Notes under the pieces: generated by a model
Database searches by the model: none
What the model saw: the letters and a program-made list of their open reading frames with translations, nothing else
What the model was told of the DNA's origin: nothing
Part shown: positions 7,631 through 17,033 of the stretch, piece after piece
Numbering within the stretch: position 1 is the stretch's first letter
Layout of the letters: every line of letters begins with the position of its first letter
Assembly (NCBI GenBank): GCA_902493595.1
Contig: CABUPU010000001.1
Location: 124,001 to 188,000 of the forward strand
Direction of reading: 5' to 3'
DNA from: an uncultured Mycoplasma sp.
GTDB taxonomy: Bacteria > Bacillota_I > Bacilli_A > RF39 > UBA660
Length of the DNA: 64,000 nucleotides
Made by a program: the position numbers and the translations under genes

Positions 7631-8166
7631 TATTCTTTATCAAACTCGTTTTCCTTTAAAAGATTTTCAAAATTTGTATAAGTTTTATTTAAATCTTTAT
7701 TATATACTACTTTGTTTAGTTCATTATTTTTAAAGTGTAAAATACATGGAATATTACTAATTAATTTTGTATTAAATGTATCATTTATTTCACTATTGAA
7801 GTTTTCATCATCCTTTATATTTGTTACATTTACAAAGTAAAATTCATCTTTTAAATTGTAATTATCAATTAATTTTTTTAATTTCTTTTCAAAACTATAA
7901 ACTTTTTCATCATTTGTATAACTTATATAAACAAAATACTCAGATGGTGACTCCTTTAAAACTTGAACAGTTTCACTTAAATCTTTAATTTCAACACTTA
8001 ATGTGTTCGAAGTAATAAGATAACTATTCATAAGTTTTTCCTCTTGTTTAACATTTTTCCAACTAATTATATACCATATTAGAAATATTATTAAAAGGAA
8101 ACCTATGATGAAATAAAATAGTTTTTTAAAATTAATATTATTTTTTTTACTTTTCTTTTTTGCCAT
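7630..8166 (-). CDS. Membrane-anchored thioredoxin-fold protein without CxxC
   Basis: 178 residues. A basic N-terminus (MAKKKSKKNN) precedes a membrane helix (about 14-34). The external domain has the thioredoxin layout (YFVYISYTNDEKVYSFEKKL, then FYFVNVT, then a cis-Pro-like SNIPCILHFK), but the active-site cysteines are missing. It is one of three membrane thioredoxin-fold proteins within 4 kb. AAGGATGG precedes the ATG. Placed between ftsK and trmL on the minus strand. Confidence 0.6.
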   Translation of the reverse strand: MAKKKSKKNNINFKKLFYFIIGFLLIIFLIWYIISWKNVKQEEKLMNSYLITSNTLSVEIKDLSETVQVLKESPSEYFVYISYTNDEKVYSFEKKLKKLIDNYNLKDEFYFVNVTNIKDDENFNSEINDTFNTKLISNIPCILHFKNNELNKVVYNKDLNKTYTNFENLLKENEFDKE

Positions 8167-8210
8167 ATTATCACCATCCTTATTGTAGCAAAATTTCTTT
8201 TTTTAGTAAA

Positions 8211-10484
8211 TTATTCATTATCATTTTTTTCTAACTTTACAAGAACTTCACGCGGTTTAGAACCATTTTGTGGTCCCACAATACCTCTTGATTCAAGAAG
8301 GTCAACCATTCTTGCTGCTCTATTATAACCAAATCTAAATCTTCGTTGTATAAGTGATGCAGATATTTTACCAGTTTCAATAGCAAACTCTACAACTTCA
8401 TTATACATCGGATCATCGCCACCATCAGTATCTGAATTACTGCTTCCCGAAGATGATGTATGAGGACTTTCTTGATTAGTAAATTCTTCATTATATTTAA
8501 CTTGCGCTTGCGCTTTACAATATTCAATTAACTTACTAATTTCATTATCTGAAATAAAGCATCCTTGAATACGAGTAGTGTGACTTTCTCCCATTGGAAG
8601 ATATAACATATCACCTTTACCAAGAAGGCTTTCAGCACCTGAAGCATCAAGTATTGTTCTTGAGTCAATTGCACTAGATACAGAGAAGGCAATTCTTGAT
8701 GGAATATTATTTTTAATTACACCTGTAATAATATCAGTTGAAGGTCTTTGAGTAGCTACGATTAAATGAATACCAGCGGCTCTAGCCATTTGAGTAATTC
8801 TCATAATAGAGTCTTGAACTTCTTTAGAGGCTACGAGCATAAGGTCCGCAAGTTCATCTATTATTACTACAATATATGGCATTCTTGCAGTATTTATATC
8901 AGGATTTTTCTTTCTTTCTTTTTCAATTAAATCATTATAACCCGCAATATTTTTAACTTCTTTTTCAGCAAAGATATCGTATCTTTTTTCCATTTCTGCA
9001 ACTACTTTTTGTAAAACAACTGAGGCTTTTTTAGGGTCTGATACAACAGGACATAATAAATGAGGTATTCCATTATAATTTGTAAGTTCAACTTTTTTAG
9101 GATCTACTAGAACAAGTTTTACTTCATCAGGTTTATATCTCATTAATATTGAACAAATAATGGTATTAATACATACCGATTTACCAGAACCAGTAGAACC
9201 AGCGACTAATAGGTGGGGCATTTTAGATAGGTCCGCAAGAATAGATGTTCCCATAATATCTTTACCAAGTGCCACAAGGATTTTATTTGCTCCATTATTT
9301 TGCCAAGTTGCTTCGAGTACCTCTCTAAAACCTACTGAAGATATTTCACGATTTGGTATTTCAATACCAATAGTATTTTTACCTGGAATAGGGGCTTGTA
9401 TACGAACTTCTTTTGCAGCCATTGCTAAAGCAATTTCTTTATTAATTCCTACAATTCTACTTACTTTTGTACCACTTGGAACAATTATTTCATATTCCGT
9501 AACTGCAGGTCCAATATGAATTTCAACAACTTTACCTTTAATATCAAAATCATTTAATACTTTTTCTAATTTAATTTGATTTTCTTTAATAAATGGTTCC
9601 TCACTATTTTTCTTATTTTTTGGAGTAGGTGTAAGTAAATCAAATTTTGGAAGTCTATATACACTTGGATTTGAGGCTCCTTCATCAGTTTCAATAGGGT
9701 TAGCATCAAAACTTTCTTTTATATTTTTTTCTGGTGTATTAATACTTTTTAAATCATCAATACTTGTAATAACAATTTTTTCTTTCTCTGGTGGCTCCTC
9801 TTTATCTTTAACATTTTTGATACCTACAAGTTCATCACCTTCGATGATATATTCTTTCTTATTTTTAACATTTTCTTTTTCATCATCATCGTTATCTTTT
9901 TTAAATAAACTTACAAACTTATTTAAAATATCTGATAAGGTAATATTAAATATAAGGATAAATGAAAATATTCCTAATACCACTAAAACGATTTTTGTTC
10001 CAGTTAAACTAAATGCTGCTTTAAGTCCTCCGGCAAGTAAGGAACCAATTAAGCCACCACCAATAACAATTGAGGAAGAACCACTTGATAAAATAGAACT
10101 ACTTTCTTCCATAGTACCAATTCTAGTCATATAATTATTGTAAGTAACATCCATTAAATCTGAAAAACCATTAGTCTTTTTTAATAGTTCAAAATGTCCT
10201 AAAACTAAGATTATTGCAAATAAAATATAAACACCAATTAATCTTGAGGAAAAAAACTTTGGTAGTTTTCTTTTAAATAACATTGATATTCCTAGTATTA
10301 AAACACCAAATAATATTACAAACCAAAATTCTCCGGCTAAAAACATCATAAATTGTTTTATAAAATTACCAATTATACCAAATCCCATACCTATAATTCC
10401 TATAAGTATTAAAATTAATCCTGTAAGTTCTACACTATAAGTAGGTGAACTTTTACTTTCTTTACTTTTTTTTCTCTTTGCCAT
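8211..10484 (-). CDS. ftsK: DNA translocase FtsK/SpoIIIE
   Basis: About 757 residues. Four N-terminal membrane helices (to about residue 200) precede an acidic/basic linker. The alpha-beta motor carries Walker A GSTGSGKSVC and Walker B VVIIDELADLM. A C-terminal gamma winged helix ends ...SLIQRRFRFGYNRAARMVDLLESRGIV. It pumps DNA through the division or sporulation septum. I prefer the start at 10484 (MAKRKKSK) because GGTGAAG lies just upstream; the longer frame from 10496 has no site. In Bacillus the same family drives DNA into the forespore, which fits the sigE and spoIIGA genes nearby. Divergent from queA. Confidence 0.95.
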   Translation of the reverse strand: MAKRKKSKESKSSPTYSVELTGLILILIGIIGMGFGIIGNFIKQFMMFLAGEFWFVILFGVLILGISMLFKRKLPKFFSSRLIGVYILFAIILVLGHFELLKKTNGFSDLMDVTYNNYMTRIGTMEESSSILSSGSSSIVIGGGLIGSLLAGGLKAAFSLTGTKIVLVVLGIFSFILIFNITLSDILNKFVSLFKKDNDDDEKENVKNKKEYIIEGDELVGIKNVKDKEEPPEKEKIVITSIDDLKSINTPEKNIKESFDANPIETDEGASNPSVYRLPKFDLLTPTPKNKKNSEEPFIKENQIKLEKVLNDFDIKGKVVEIHIGPAVTEYEIIVPSGTKVSRIVGINKEIALAMAAKEVRIQAPIPGKNTIGIEIPNREISSVGFREVLEATWQNNGANKILVALGKDIMGTSILADLSKMPHLLVAGSTGSGKSVCINTIICSILMRYKPDEVKLVLVDPKKVELTNYNGIPHLLCPVVSDPKKASVVLQKVVAEMEKRYDIFAEKEVKNIAGYNDLIEKERKKNPDINTARMPYIVVIIDELADLMLVASKEVQDSIMRITQMARAAGIHLIVATQRPSTDIITGVIKNNIPSRIAFSVSSAIDSRTILDASGAESLLGKGDMLYLPMGESHTTRIQGCFISDNEISKLIEYCKAQAQVKYNEEFTNQESPHTSSSGSSNSDTDGGDDPMYNEVVEFAIETGKISASLIQRRFRFGYNRAARMVDLLESRGIVGPQNGSKPREVLVKLEKNDNE

Positions 10485-10587
10485 ACGCTTCACCATAATA
10501 ATTATACCTAATTTGTAACATTTTTACAATTAAATTAATAGACAAATTCATTAAATATCTTTATAATATTTAGTGGTGATGAAAAAA

Positions 10588-11610
10588 ATGGATATTAATG
10601 AATTTGATTATAATTTACCAGAAAATTTAATAGCTCAAACTCCTATAGAAAATAGAAGTGAGTCAAAACTATTAGTTATGGATAGAAAAACTGGTGCCTT
10701 AGAGGATAAAATTTTTAAGGATATTACTTCTTATTTTCATAAAGGAGATGTTTTAGTATTAAATGATACTAAAGTTTTACCTGCAAGAATATTTGGCATT
10801 AAAGAGAAAACTCTTGCTCATATAGAACTACTACTTTTAAAAGATTTAGGTAGTGATACTTGGGAATGCCTTTCAAGACCTTTTAAAAGATTAAGTGTAG
10901 GAACTATTATTAATTTTTCAGATACTTTAAAATGTGAGGTTATAGAAAAGGATGAAGAGGGAATAGTTAAAGTTAAATTTTCTTATGAAGGAATTTTTAT
11001 AGAGCAAATTGAAAAAATTGGTTTAATGCCACTTCCACCTTATATTCATGAGTCTTTAAAAGATCAAACGAGATATCAAACTGTTTATGCAAAATATTTA
11101 GGTAGTGCTGCGGCTCCGACTGCGGGACTTCATTTTACAAAAGAACTTTTAAATGAATTAAAGGAAAAAGGTGTTGAGATTTTATATGTTACACTTCACG
11201 TTGGTCTTGGTACATTTAGACCAGTAAACGAGGAAGATATTACTAAACATCATATGCATAGTGAAAGATATATTATGACTAAGGATGTTGCTGATAAACT
11301 TAATAAAGCTAAAGAAGAAGGAAGAAAAATTTATGCTGTTGGTACAACCTCAACAAGGACACTTGAGTCAATTATGAATAAATATCATAAATTTGTAGAG
11401 TGTGATGAAAATACAAATATATTTATTTACCCAGGCTATAAATTTTTAGCAATTGATGGTTTAATAACTAATTTTCATTTACCAAAAAGTACACTTGTAA
11501 TGCTTGTTAGTGCTTTTTCAACAAGAGAAAATATCTTAAATGCCTATAATCATGCAATTAAAAATAATTATCATTTCTTTTCATTTGGCGATGCAATGTT
11601 TATTAAATAA
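10588..11610 (+). CDS. queA: S-adenosylmethionine:tRNA ribosyltransferase-isomerase
   Basis: Penultimate step of queuosine synthesis: transfers and isomerises ribose from SAM to preQ1-tRNA, making epoxyqueuosine. About 341 residues. Family motifs seen: FDYNLPENLIAQTP at the start, LVLNDTKVLPARIFG, AAPTAGLHFT, LHVGLGTFRPV, and the C-terminal GLITNFHLPKSTL. The start at 10588 follows GTGGTGAT by 8 bases. It forms a queA-tgt pair as in many Firmicutes. Confidence 0.96.
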   Translation: MDINEFDYNLPENLIAQTPIENRSESKLLVMDRKTGALEDKIFKDITSYFHKGDVLVLNDTKVLPARIFGIKEKTLAHIELLLLKDLGSDTWECLSRPFKRLSVGTIINFSDTLKCEVIEKDEEGIVKVKFSYEGIFIEQIEKIGLMPLPPYIHESLKDQTRYQTVYAKYLGSAAAPTAGLHFTKELLNELKEKGVEILYVTLHVGLGTFRPVNEEDITKHHMHSERYIMTKDVADKLNKAKEEGRKIYAVGTTSTRTLESIMNKYHKFVECDENTNIFIYPGYKFLAIDGLITNFHLPKSTLVMLVSAFSTRENILNAYNHAIKNNYHFFSFGDAMFIK

Positions 11611-11660
11611 GTGTAGTTTTGTAAAATATATGTTATAATTTTTGAAGGAAGAGGTAGTCT

Positions 11661-12788
11661 ATGAAAGTACAATATAATTTAAAATATACTGATGAAAAAA
11701 CTGGTGCTAGACTTGGAGAAATAGTTTTTAATGGTAAGACTTATGAAACTCCAATGTTTATGCCTGTTGGAACAAATGGTACAGTTAAAACTTTATCACC
11801 CGAAGAAGTTAAAGCAACTGGTGCTGGAATAGTTTTGGCAAATACTTATCATTTATGGTTAAGACCAGGTGAAGATATAGTTCATAAAGCAGGTGGACTT
11901 CATAAATTTATGAATTATGATGGACCTATTTTAACAGACAGTGGGGGATTTCAAGTTTTTTCTCTTGCTAAACCTAAAGATATTACTGAAGAAGGAGTAA
12001 GTTTTAAAAATCATTTAAATGGAGATAAACTTTTTCTTACACCAGAAAAATCAATTGGTATTCAAGAAAAACTTGGTAGTGATATTGTAATGAGTTTTGA
12101 TGAATGTATTGGTTATCCCGCAACATATGATTATTGTAAAAATTCCGTTGAAAGAACACTTCGATGGGCAAAAAGAGGAAAAGATGTTTTTAAAGGTGAA
12201 AATCAAATACTTTTTGGTATAGTTCAAGGTGGTGAGTACCCTGATTTAAGAAAGTATTGTGCTGAAAAATTAACTGAAATGAACTTTGATGGCTATTCTA
12301 TTGGAGGTACAAGTGTGGGTGAAGATAAACCCACTATGTATAAAATGGTTAAAATGAGTACTGATTATTTACCTAAAGAAAAAGCCCGTTATTTAATGGG
12401 AGTAGGCGATCCAATAGATTTAATTGAAAACTCACTTCGTGGAATAGATTTATTTGATTGTGTAAGTCCAACAAGACTTGCAAGACACGGACATGCTTAT
12501 ACAAAAAATGGTAAGATTAATTTAAAAAATAGTAAGTATAAAGAGGATTTTACGCCAGTCGAAGAGGGCTGTAAATGTTATGCTTGTCAAAGTTATACAA
12601 AAGCTTATATAAAACATTTAATTAATGCTGATGAAACTTTTGGAGCAAGACTTTTATCAATTCATAATATTTATTTTTTAGAAAATTTAATGAAAGAAAT
12701 TAGAGAAAATATTAAAGCTGGTACCCTTGAACAGTATCGAGATAAATTTATTCTTTCTTATTATGGAGAAGGTTATGAATACAAATAA
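11661..12788 (+). CDS. tgt: Queuine tRNA-guanine transglycosylase
   Basis: Exchanges G34 for preQ1 in tRNAs with GUN anticodons, for example the tRNA-Asp(GUC) at 942. 375 residues. Catalytic Asp in LTDSGGFQVFSL and in the GIDLFDCVSPTRLAR segment. The zinc site CKCYACQSYTKAYIKHL is near the C-terminus. AAGGAAGAGG precedes the ATG. The last 14 bp overlap the next gene. Confidence 0.97.
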   Translation: MKVQYNLKYTDEKTGARLGEIVFNGKTYETPMFMPVGTNGTVKTLSPEEVKATGAGIVLANTYHLWLRPGEDIVHKAGGLHKFMNYDGPILTDSGGFQVFSLAKPKDITEEGVSFKNHLNGDKLFLTPEKSIGIQEKLGSDIVMSFDECIGYPATYDYCKNSVERTLRWAKRGKDVFKGENQILFGIVQGGEYPDLRKYCAEKLTEMNFDGYSIGGTSVGEDKPTMYKMVKMSTDYLPKEKARYLMGVGDPIDLIENSLRGIDLFDCVSPTRLARHGHAYTKNGKINLKNSKYKEDFTPVEEGCKCYACQSYTKAYIKHLINADETFGARLLSIHNIYFLENLMKEIRENIKAGTLEQYRDKFILSYYGEGYEYK

Positions 12789-13086
12789 GATAGTAATATA
12801 TGTAACAATTATTGCTATTACTTTAATAATTTTTGTTCCAACACTTTATAAAGTAATAAATATTAATCAGCAAAGACTTAATGAAGTAAATGAAAAGTTA
12901 GTAACTGAAAGTGCTTTTAGATGTTATTATGAAGGAAAATGTCAAAATAAGATTGTTACTTTAAATGAACTATATAATTTAGGTTATATTACACAAGATA
13001 TAGTTAATCCAAAAACTAAGGAAATATATAGTAAAGACTCATTCGTTGAAATAAGTCTTAATGAAATGAAACTTACTTATAAATAA
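12775..13086 (+). CDS. Small single-pass membrane protein of unknown function
   Basis: 103 residues from ATG 12775, preceded by GGAGAAGG inside tgt. One membrane helix (residues about 5-24), then a short external part with one Cys pair (FRCYYEGKCQNK) and a segment TLNELYNLGYITQDIVNPKT. The helix-plus-short-domain shape and 'NPKT' segment are reminiscent of pseudopilin-like proteins, but no type IV cleavage motif is visible. It takes the position of yajC after tgt but is not YajC. Confidence 0.65.
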   Translation: MNTNKIVIYVTIIAITLIIFVPTLYKVININQQRLNEVNEKLVTESAFRCYYEGKCQNKIVTLNELYNLGYITQDIVNPKTKEIYSKDSFVEISLNEMKLTYK

Positions 13087-13088
13087 AA

Positions 13089-13115
13089 AGATTTGGGAAA
13101 ATTCCTAAATCTTTT
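13089..13115. terminator. Bidirectional terminator
   Basis: AAAAGATTTGGGAA pairs with TTCCTAAATCTTTT around a short AT loop. It has A and T tails and lies between two convergent genes. Confidence 0.75.
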
Positions 13116-13119
13116 ATTT

Positions 13120-13632
13120 TTATTTAAAATATATTGTTAATCCAGCAATTAAAATACCTAGTAAAATTGTGGCTATAATTATTATAAATGATTTTGCAAA
13201 ACCACTTTCATCATTATATAATTTAATTCCCTTTATAGCTGAGGCAGGAAGTAAATCTCTTGAAAATCCCTTACTTTGACTATTACCATTATTTTGACTA
13301 TTTTTATTTACGCTATTAAGTTCAACATAAAATCTTGCTAATCTTTCTTTTATAAGGTCAATAGCCGGATGTGGTCTACCATCATTTAATGAAAGGTTAT
13401 AAGGATTATCAATTTCGTTTACTGGTCCTCCCAAAATATTAAATATTTTAGTTAAATCATCATCTTTTTGTTCTAGGTTTGAATATTTTTTATATGCATC
13501 AAAATAGACATCTAGATAACTTATGATAGCATTTTTTAAATTATCATTAATTTCATTTAAATATAAACAACGATAAATAACATTTGCTTTTTTAGTTAGA
13601 TTTTCAAAATAAGCATCATCATATTTAGCCAT
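13120..13632 (-). CDS. Hypothetical C-tail-anchored protein
   Basis: 170 residues, mostly helical and charged in the N-terminal 110 residues. A low-complexity NSVNKNSQNNGNSQSKG linker and a single C-terminal membrane helix (about 148-168) follow, so the bulk faces the cytoplasm. A GPVNEIDNPYNLSLNDG segment is distinctive, but I do not recognise the family. Isolated gene, convergent with the tgt operon and divergent from sufB. Confidence 0.6.
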   Translation of the reverse strand: MAKYDDAYFENLTKKANVIYRCLYLNEINDNLKNAIISYLDVYFDAYKKYSNLEQKDDDLTKIFNILGGPVNEIDNPYNLSLNDGRPHPAIDLIKERLARFYVELNSVNKNSQNNGNSQSKGFSRDLLPASAIKGIKLYNDESGFAKSFIIIIATILLGILIAGLTIYFK

Positions 13633-13731
13633 ACCTTATACTCCTATACTAAATAAAGTGTATCAAATTTTTTTATAATTTTCAATTGTTTTTAATTATG
13701 TTTTATTGTATTATATTTTTGGGAGAAAAAA

Positions 13732-15021
13732 ATGGAAAAGTTAAATGAAGATTTTATAATAAATTTATCAAATAATAAGGGTGAACCACTTTGGATGAAA
13801 AACTTTAGATTAAATTCTTATAAGAAGTTTTTAGAACTTGATAATCCTTCGTTTGGTCCTAAAATAAATATTGATTTTGATAATTTAGTTTATCATAAAG
13901 GTCTTTTTGCTCCACCAAGTTGTTCTTGGGAAAATGTTGATAAAAAAGTCAAAAATACTTTTAATGACCTAGGCGTAATTGATGCTGAAAATAAATATTT
14001 AAAAGGTGTATCTAATCAATATGAAAGTGAAGTTATTTATCATAAAATGGAGGAAAGTGATGGAATAATCTTTTTATCCACTGATGAAGCTTTAAAAAAA
14101 TATCCAGAATTATTTGAAAAATATTTTAATAATTTAGTAAAATATGATGAAAATAAATATACTGCTTTAAATGGTGCTTTATGGTCAGGTGGTTCTTTTA
14201 TATATATTCCACCTTATACTAAAGTTGATAGACCACTTCAAAGTTATTTTCGTATTGATACTAAAAATTTAGGACAATTTGAAAGAACAATTATTATTGT
14301 GGATCACGACTCATCACTTCATTATATCGAAGGATGCACTGCCAAAAACTATAGTACTACATCACTTCATGCTGGTGTTGTAGAAATATATGTAGGTAAA
14401 AATAGTACTTGTAAATATTCCACTATTCAAAATTGGAGTAAAGATGTTTATAATCTTGTTACCAAAAGAGCAATTCTCGAAAAGGGTGCTTATATGCAGT
14501 GGGTTGATGGCAACATTGGTAGTGGTGTAACTATGAAATATCCATCTTGTGTACTGAAGGGAGATAATTCAAAAGCAAGTTCAATTAGTATTGCTTATGC
14601 TAAAGAAGGTCAACATCTTGATGCTGGTGCTAAGATGATTCATTTAGGTAAGAATACAAAAAGTACTATTATTAGTAAATCAATCGCGGGTTTTGGTGGT
14701 ACAAGTGATTACAGGGGAACAGTTAAAATTGCCAAAGATGCAACTGGTTCATTTGCTACAATAAAATGTGATAACATCATACTTGATAATATTTCTAGTT
14801 CAAATACATACCCTAAAAATATTGTTGAAAATAATGAAAGTACTTTAGAACACGAAGCTACAATATCTAAAATTAATGAAGAAAAATTAAATTATTTAAT
14901 GGGTCTAGGTATTAGTGAAGATGCTGCTAAAGATTTATATGTCCTTGGATTTATGTCTGACTTTAAAAAAAGTTTGCCAATGGAGTACGCAGTTGAATTA
15001 AATAGATTAATTAAGGAGTAG
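13732..15021 (+). CDS. sufB: Fe-S cluster assembly scaffold SufB
   Basis: 429 residues, beta-helix scaffold of the SUF system. The C-terminal half has SufB hallmarks: YFRIDTKNLGQFERTIIIVD, LHYIEGCTA, MYPSC-like MKYPSCVLKG, KSIAGFGGTSDYRG and SNTYPKN. Slightly shorter than the usual 465 residues at the N-terminus. It stands alone here, without sufC, sufD, sufS or sufU beside it, so the rest of the pathway must be elsewhere. A small hairpin with a T run follows the stop (15016-15038). Confidence 0.93.
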   Translation: MEKLNEDFIINLSNNKGEPLWMKNFRLNSYKKFLELDNPSFGPKINIDFDNLVYHKGLFAPPSCSWENVDKKVKNTFNDLGVIDAENKYLKGVSNQYESEVIYHKMEESDGIIFLSTDEALKKYPELFEKYFNNLVKYDENKYTALNGALWSGGSFIYIPPYTKVDRPLQSYFRIDTKNLGQFERTIIIVDHDSSLHYIEGCTAKNYSTTSLHAGVVEIYVGKNSTCKYSTIQNWSKDVYNLVTKRAILEKGAYMQWVDGNIGSGVTMKYPSCVLKGDNSKASSISIAYAKEGQHLDAGAKMIHLGKNTKSTIISKSIAGFGGTSDYRGTVKIAKDATGSFATIKCDNIILDNISSSNTYPKNIVENNESTLEHEATISKINEEKLNYLMGLGISEDAAKDLYVLGFMSDFKKSLPMEYAVELNRLIKE

Positions 15022-15117
15022 AGATACTTCTTTTTTTATTATATTAAAAAGTGTAAAATTTGTGTAAAGTGTAAAAAATACTAAATTTTCATAATTTAAT
15101 CTAAAAATATAATTTTG

Positions 15118-15155
15118 AAAGCAAATAAAAATTTTTTTTTAAAAAAATGCTTCCA
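15118..15155. repeat. Inverted repeat in the sufB-ssb spacer
   Basis: GAAAGCAAATAAAAA and TTTTTTTAAAAAAATGCTTC form a long A/T hairpin with GC-containing ends (GAAaGC / GCTTC). The spacer 15022-15247 otherwise holds only AT-rich DNA and the ssb ribosome binding site. It could be an operator or a structured leader. No gene seen. Confidence 0.4.
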
Positions 15156-15247
15156 AAAATGTTAATTTGAAACAAAAAGTGAATTTTTTGGGTTTTTGGA
15201 TTTTTTATTTATTTTTGTTAATATGCATTTGAAAGGAGGTAAATAAT

Positions 15248-15652
15248 TTGAACACCGTTGTTTTAGTTGGAAGACTTACCGGAAATCCAGAAGTTACAGT
15301 TACTGAAAATGGTAAACATATTACGAAAATCTTGCTAGCGGTTAATCGTAATTATAAAAATGCTGATGGTATTTATGAAACTGACTTTATAAGATGTGTA
15401 CTATGGAATGGTATTGCCGGTGCAACAAGTGAATTTTGTAAAGTTGGCGATGTTGTTGGTATAAAAGGAAGACTTCAAACTAGTGTCTACGAAACTGAAG
15501 ATAAAAAGAAAAATTATTCAACTGAGGTAATTGCGGAAAGAGTAACCTTTTTATCCTCAGGAAAAAAACATGTCGATGAAAAATCATTTGATGAAAATGA
15601 TGAAGTAAAAGATAAAGAAAAGCCTAAGAAAAGTTCTAAAAAGAACGAATAA
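15248..15652 (+). CDS. ssb: Single-stranded DNA-binding protein
   Basis: 134 residues. OB fold with MNTVVLVGRLTGNPEV at the start, then FIRCVLWNGIAGATSEFCKVGDVVGIKGRLQT. It starts with TTG at 15248, fixed by an AAAGGAGG site 7 bases upstream. The C-terminal tail is short and ends in a basic KKSSKKNE rather than the usual acidic DDDIPF tip that recruits repair proteins. It could therefore be a second, specialised SSB. It is not in the usual rpsF-ssb-rpsR context. Confidence 0.92.
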   Translation: MNTVVLVGRLTGNPEVTVTENGKHITKILLAVNRNYKNADGIYETDFIRCVLWNGIAGATSEFCKVGDVVGIKGRLQTSVYETEDKKKNYSTEVIAERVTFLSSGKKHVDEKSFDENDEVKDKEKPKKSSKKNE

Positions 15653-15823
15653 CCTTATATTTATCTACATATGGTAAACATTCGACAAAATTATTTTATC
15701 TTGAATTATACTTTTTTATGTAAAGTGTGTGATAAAGTGCAAAATAATCACATAAGCGGTAGGAACTATCGTCTACATAAAAAGTAGAAATCTTATTTAA
15801 GAAGTTCAAGAAGGAGTAGTAGT

Positions 15824-16174
15824 ATGTTGATAGGAAAAAGGCTAAGAGAAGCAAGAAAAGCACATAACTTAAGTGCAGAACAATTAGGTAATATGATTGG
15901 TGTTACGAAAGCAGCAGTTAGTTTATACGAAAATGAAAAACGTAATCCTAAAATTGAAACACTAATTGAAATTATGTATGCCCTAGGTGTTAGCAGCGAT
16001 TACCTTTTAGGAGCGGATAAGTTTGTTGAACTAAAGGACCCAACTATTCATTATGAAACTTTAACTAACGAAGAAATGATGTTTATCAATGAACTTAGAA
16101 AGGATAAAATTTTGCAAGAAAGACTTTTGTCAGATCCTAAAGAGGGCATAAAGATAATTAAAAACAAAATATAA
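15824..16174 (+). CDS. XRE-family transcriptional regulator
   Basis: 116 residues. Helix-turn-helix at residues about 5-58 (LREARKAHNLSAEQLGNMIG followed by VTKAAVSLYENEKRNP), then a short C-terminal helical part that could dimerise. AAGGAGTAG precedes the ATG. The 170-bp upstream spacer holds an imperfect repeat GTGTGAT...ATCACAT (about 15727-15753), a possible autoregulatory site. A terminator follows immediately, so it is a single-gene unit. Confidence 0.85.
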   Translation: MLIGKRLREARKAHNLSAEQLGNMIGVTKAAVSLYENEKRNPKIETLIEIMYALGVSSDYLLGADKFVELKDPTIHYETLTNEEMMFINELRKDKILQERLLSDPKEGIKIIKNKI

Positions 16175-16175
16175 A

Positions 16176-16201
16176 AACTGGTTATTTTAATCAGTTTTTT
16201 T
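16176..16201 (+). terminator. Terminator of the XRE regulator gene
   Basis: AACTGGTT and AATCAGTT pair, followed by six or seven T. Confidence 0.7.
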
Positions 16202-16215
16202 CATATTATTTAGTA

Positions 16216-16983
16216 ATGAAAAAATATGTAAGTTTTATATTAATTTTAATCCTTTTAATAGGAAGTTTCTATTATGCTGATAAAGTATCAAATTTTATTA
16301 TAAATAAAAGTCCTCTTATGAAAACATTAAAAAGTAATAAAGATAAATATGAAATTAAAAGTATTGATGCAGTAGTTTCCGAAGAATATATCATTCCAGG
16401 TATCGAAGGAAAAAAAGTAAGTGAAATAGAAAGCTACTATAATATGAAAAAATATAATACTTTTGTTTCTGATAAATTAATTTATAAAAGCATTTTACCA
16501 AGTATCAGTCTTGAGAAAAATAAAGATTTAATAATTAATAAAGCAAATCCTCTTAAAAATGGAGTAAGTATTCTAGTTTCAAATAATAAGGGTGTTATAA
16601 CATATTCAAAAAATTTAGATATAACCATTTTAGTAAATGATAAAACTTTTAAGGGAAATATTTTAAATGAACAAATTAATGATGGACAAAATTTTAATAA
16701 AACTAATGATATTTTAAATAAATATAATAAAAATAAAAAAATATGTATAGTAAATAAATATCAAAATGATGAATGCTATAAAAAAGGTTATTATCTTGTT
16801 AAACCTACTTATGAAATAAATAATAATAACATTTATATTAAAGATAAAATTACCTCCGGAGATATTATTTTAATAAGTGATGATTTAAAAGTAGAGTATT
16901 ATAAAGAAATATTAAAAACTTTAAATTATAAAGATTTAAAAGTATATAAATTAAGTTATTTAATTAGTGAAAAAAGAGATTAA
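16216..16983 (+). CDS. Membrane-anchored extracytoplasmic protein, N-terminal part of polysaccharide-deacetylase-like type
   Basis: 255 residues. Signal anchor at residues about 4-20. The segment VVSEEYIIPGIEGKKVSEIESYYNMKKYNTF followed by SLEKNKD resembles the N-terminal domain that precedes NodB deacetylase domains in some Firmicutes proteins. The NodB motifs themselves (D-D, HxxxH) are not visible. No enzymatic function can be assigned. It lies directly before spoIIP. Confidence 0.55.
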   Translation: MKKYVSFILILILLIGSFYYADKVSNFIINKSPLMKTLKSNKDKYEIKSIDAVVSEEYIIPGIEGKKVSEIESYYNMKKYNTFVSDKLIYKSILPSISLEKNKDLIINKANPLKNGVSILVSNNKGVITYSKNLDITILVNDKTFKGNILNEQINDGQNFNKTNDILNKYNKNKKICIVNKYQNDECYKKGYYLVKPTYEINNNNIYIKDKITSGDIILISDDLKVEYYKEILKTLNYKDLKVYKLSYLISEKRD

Positions 16984-17033
16984 TTTCGACAATTTTTTCA
17001 CTATTTTTTTGATACATTATAGTTGGTGAAATT

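Noticed and set aside
9160..10134. Long plus-strand frames opposite ftsK
   Set aside because: They are antisense shadows of ftsK with no ribosome binding sites or protein-like composition.
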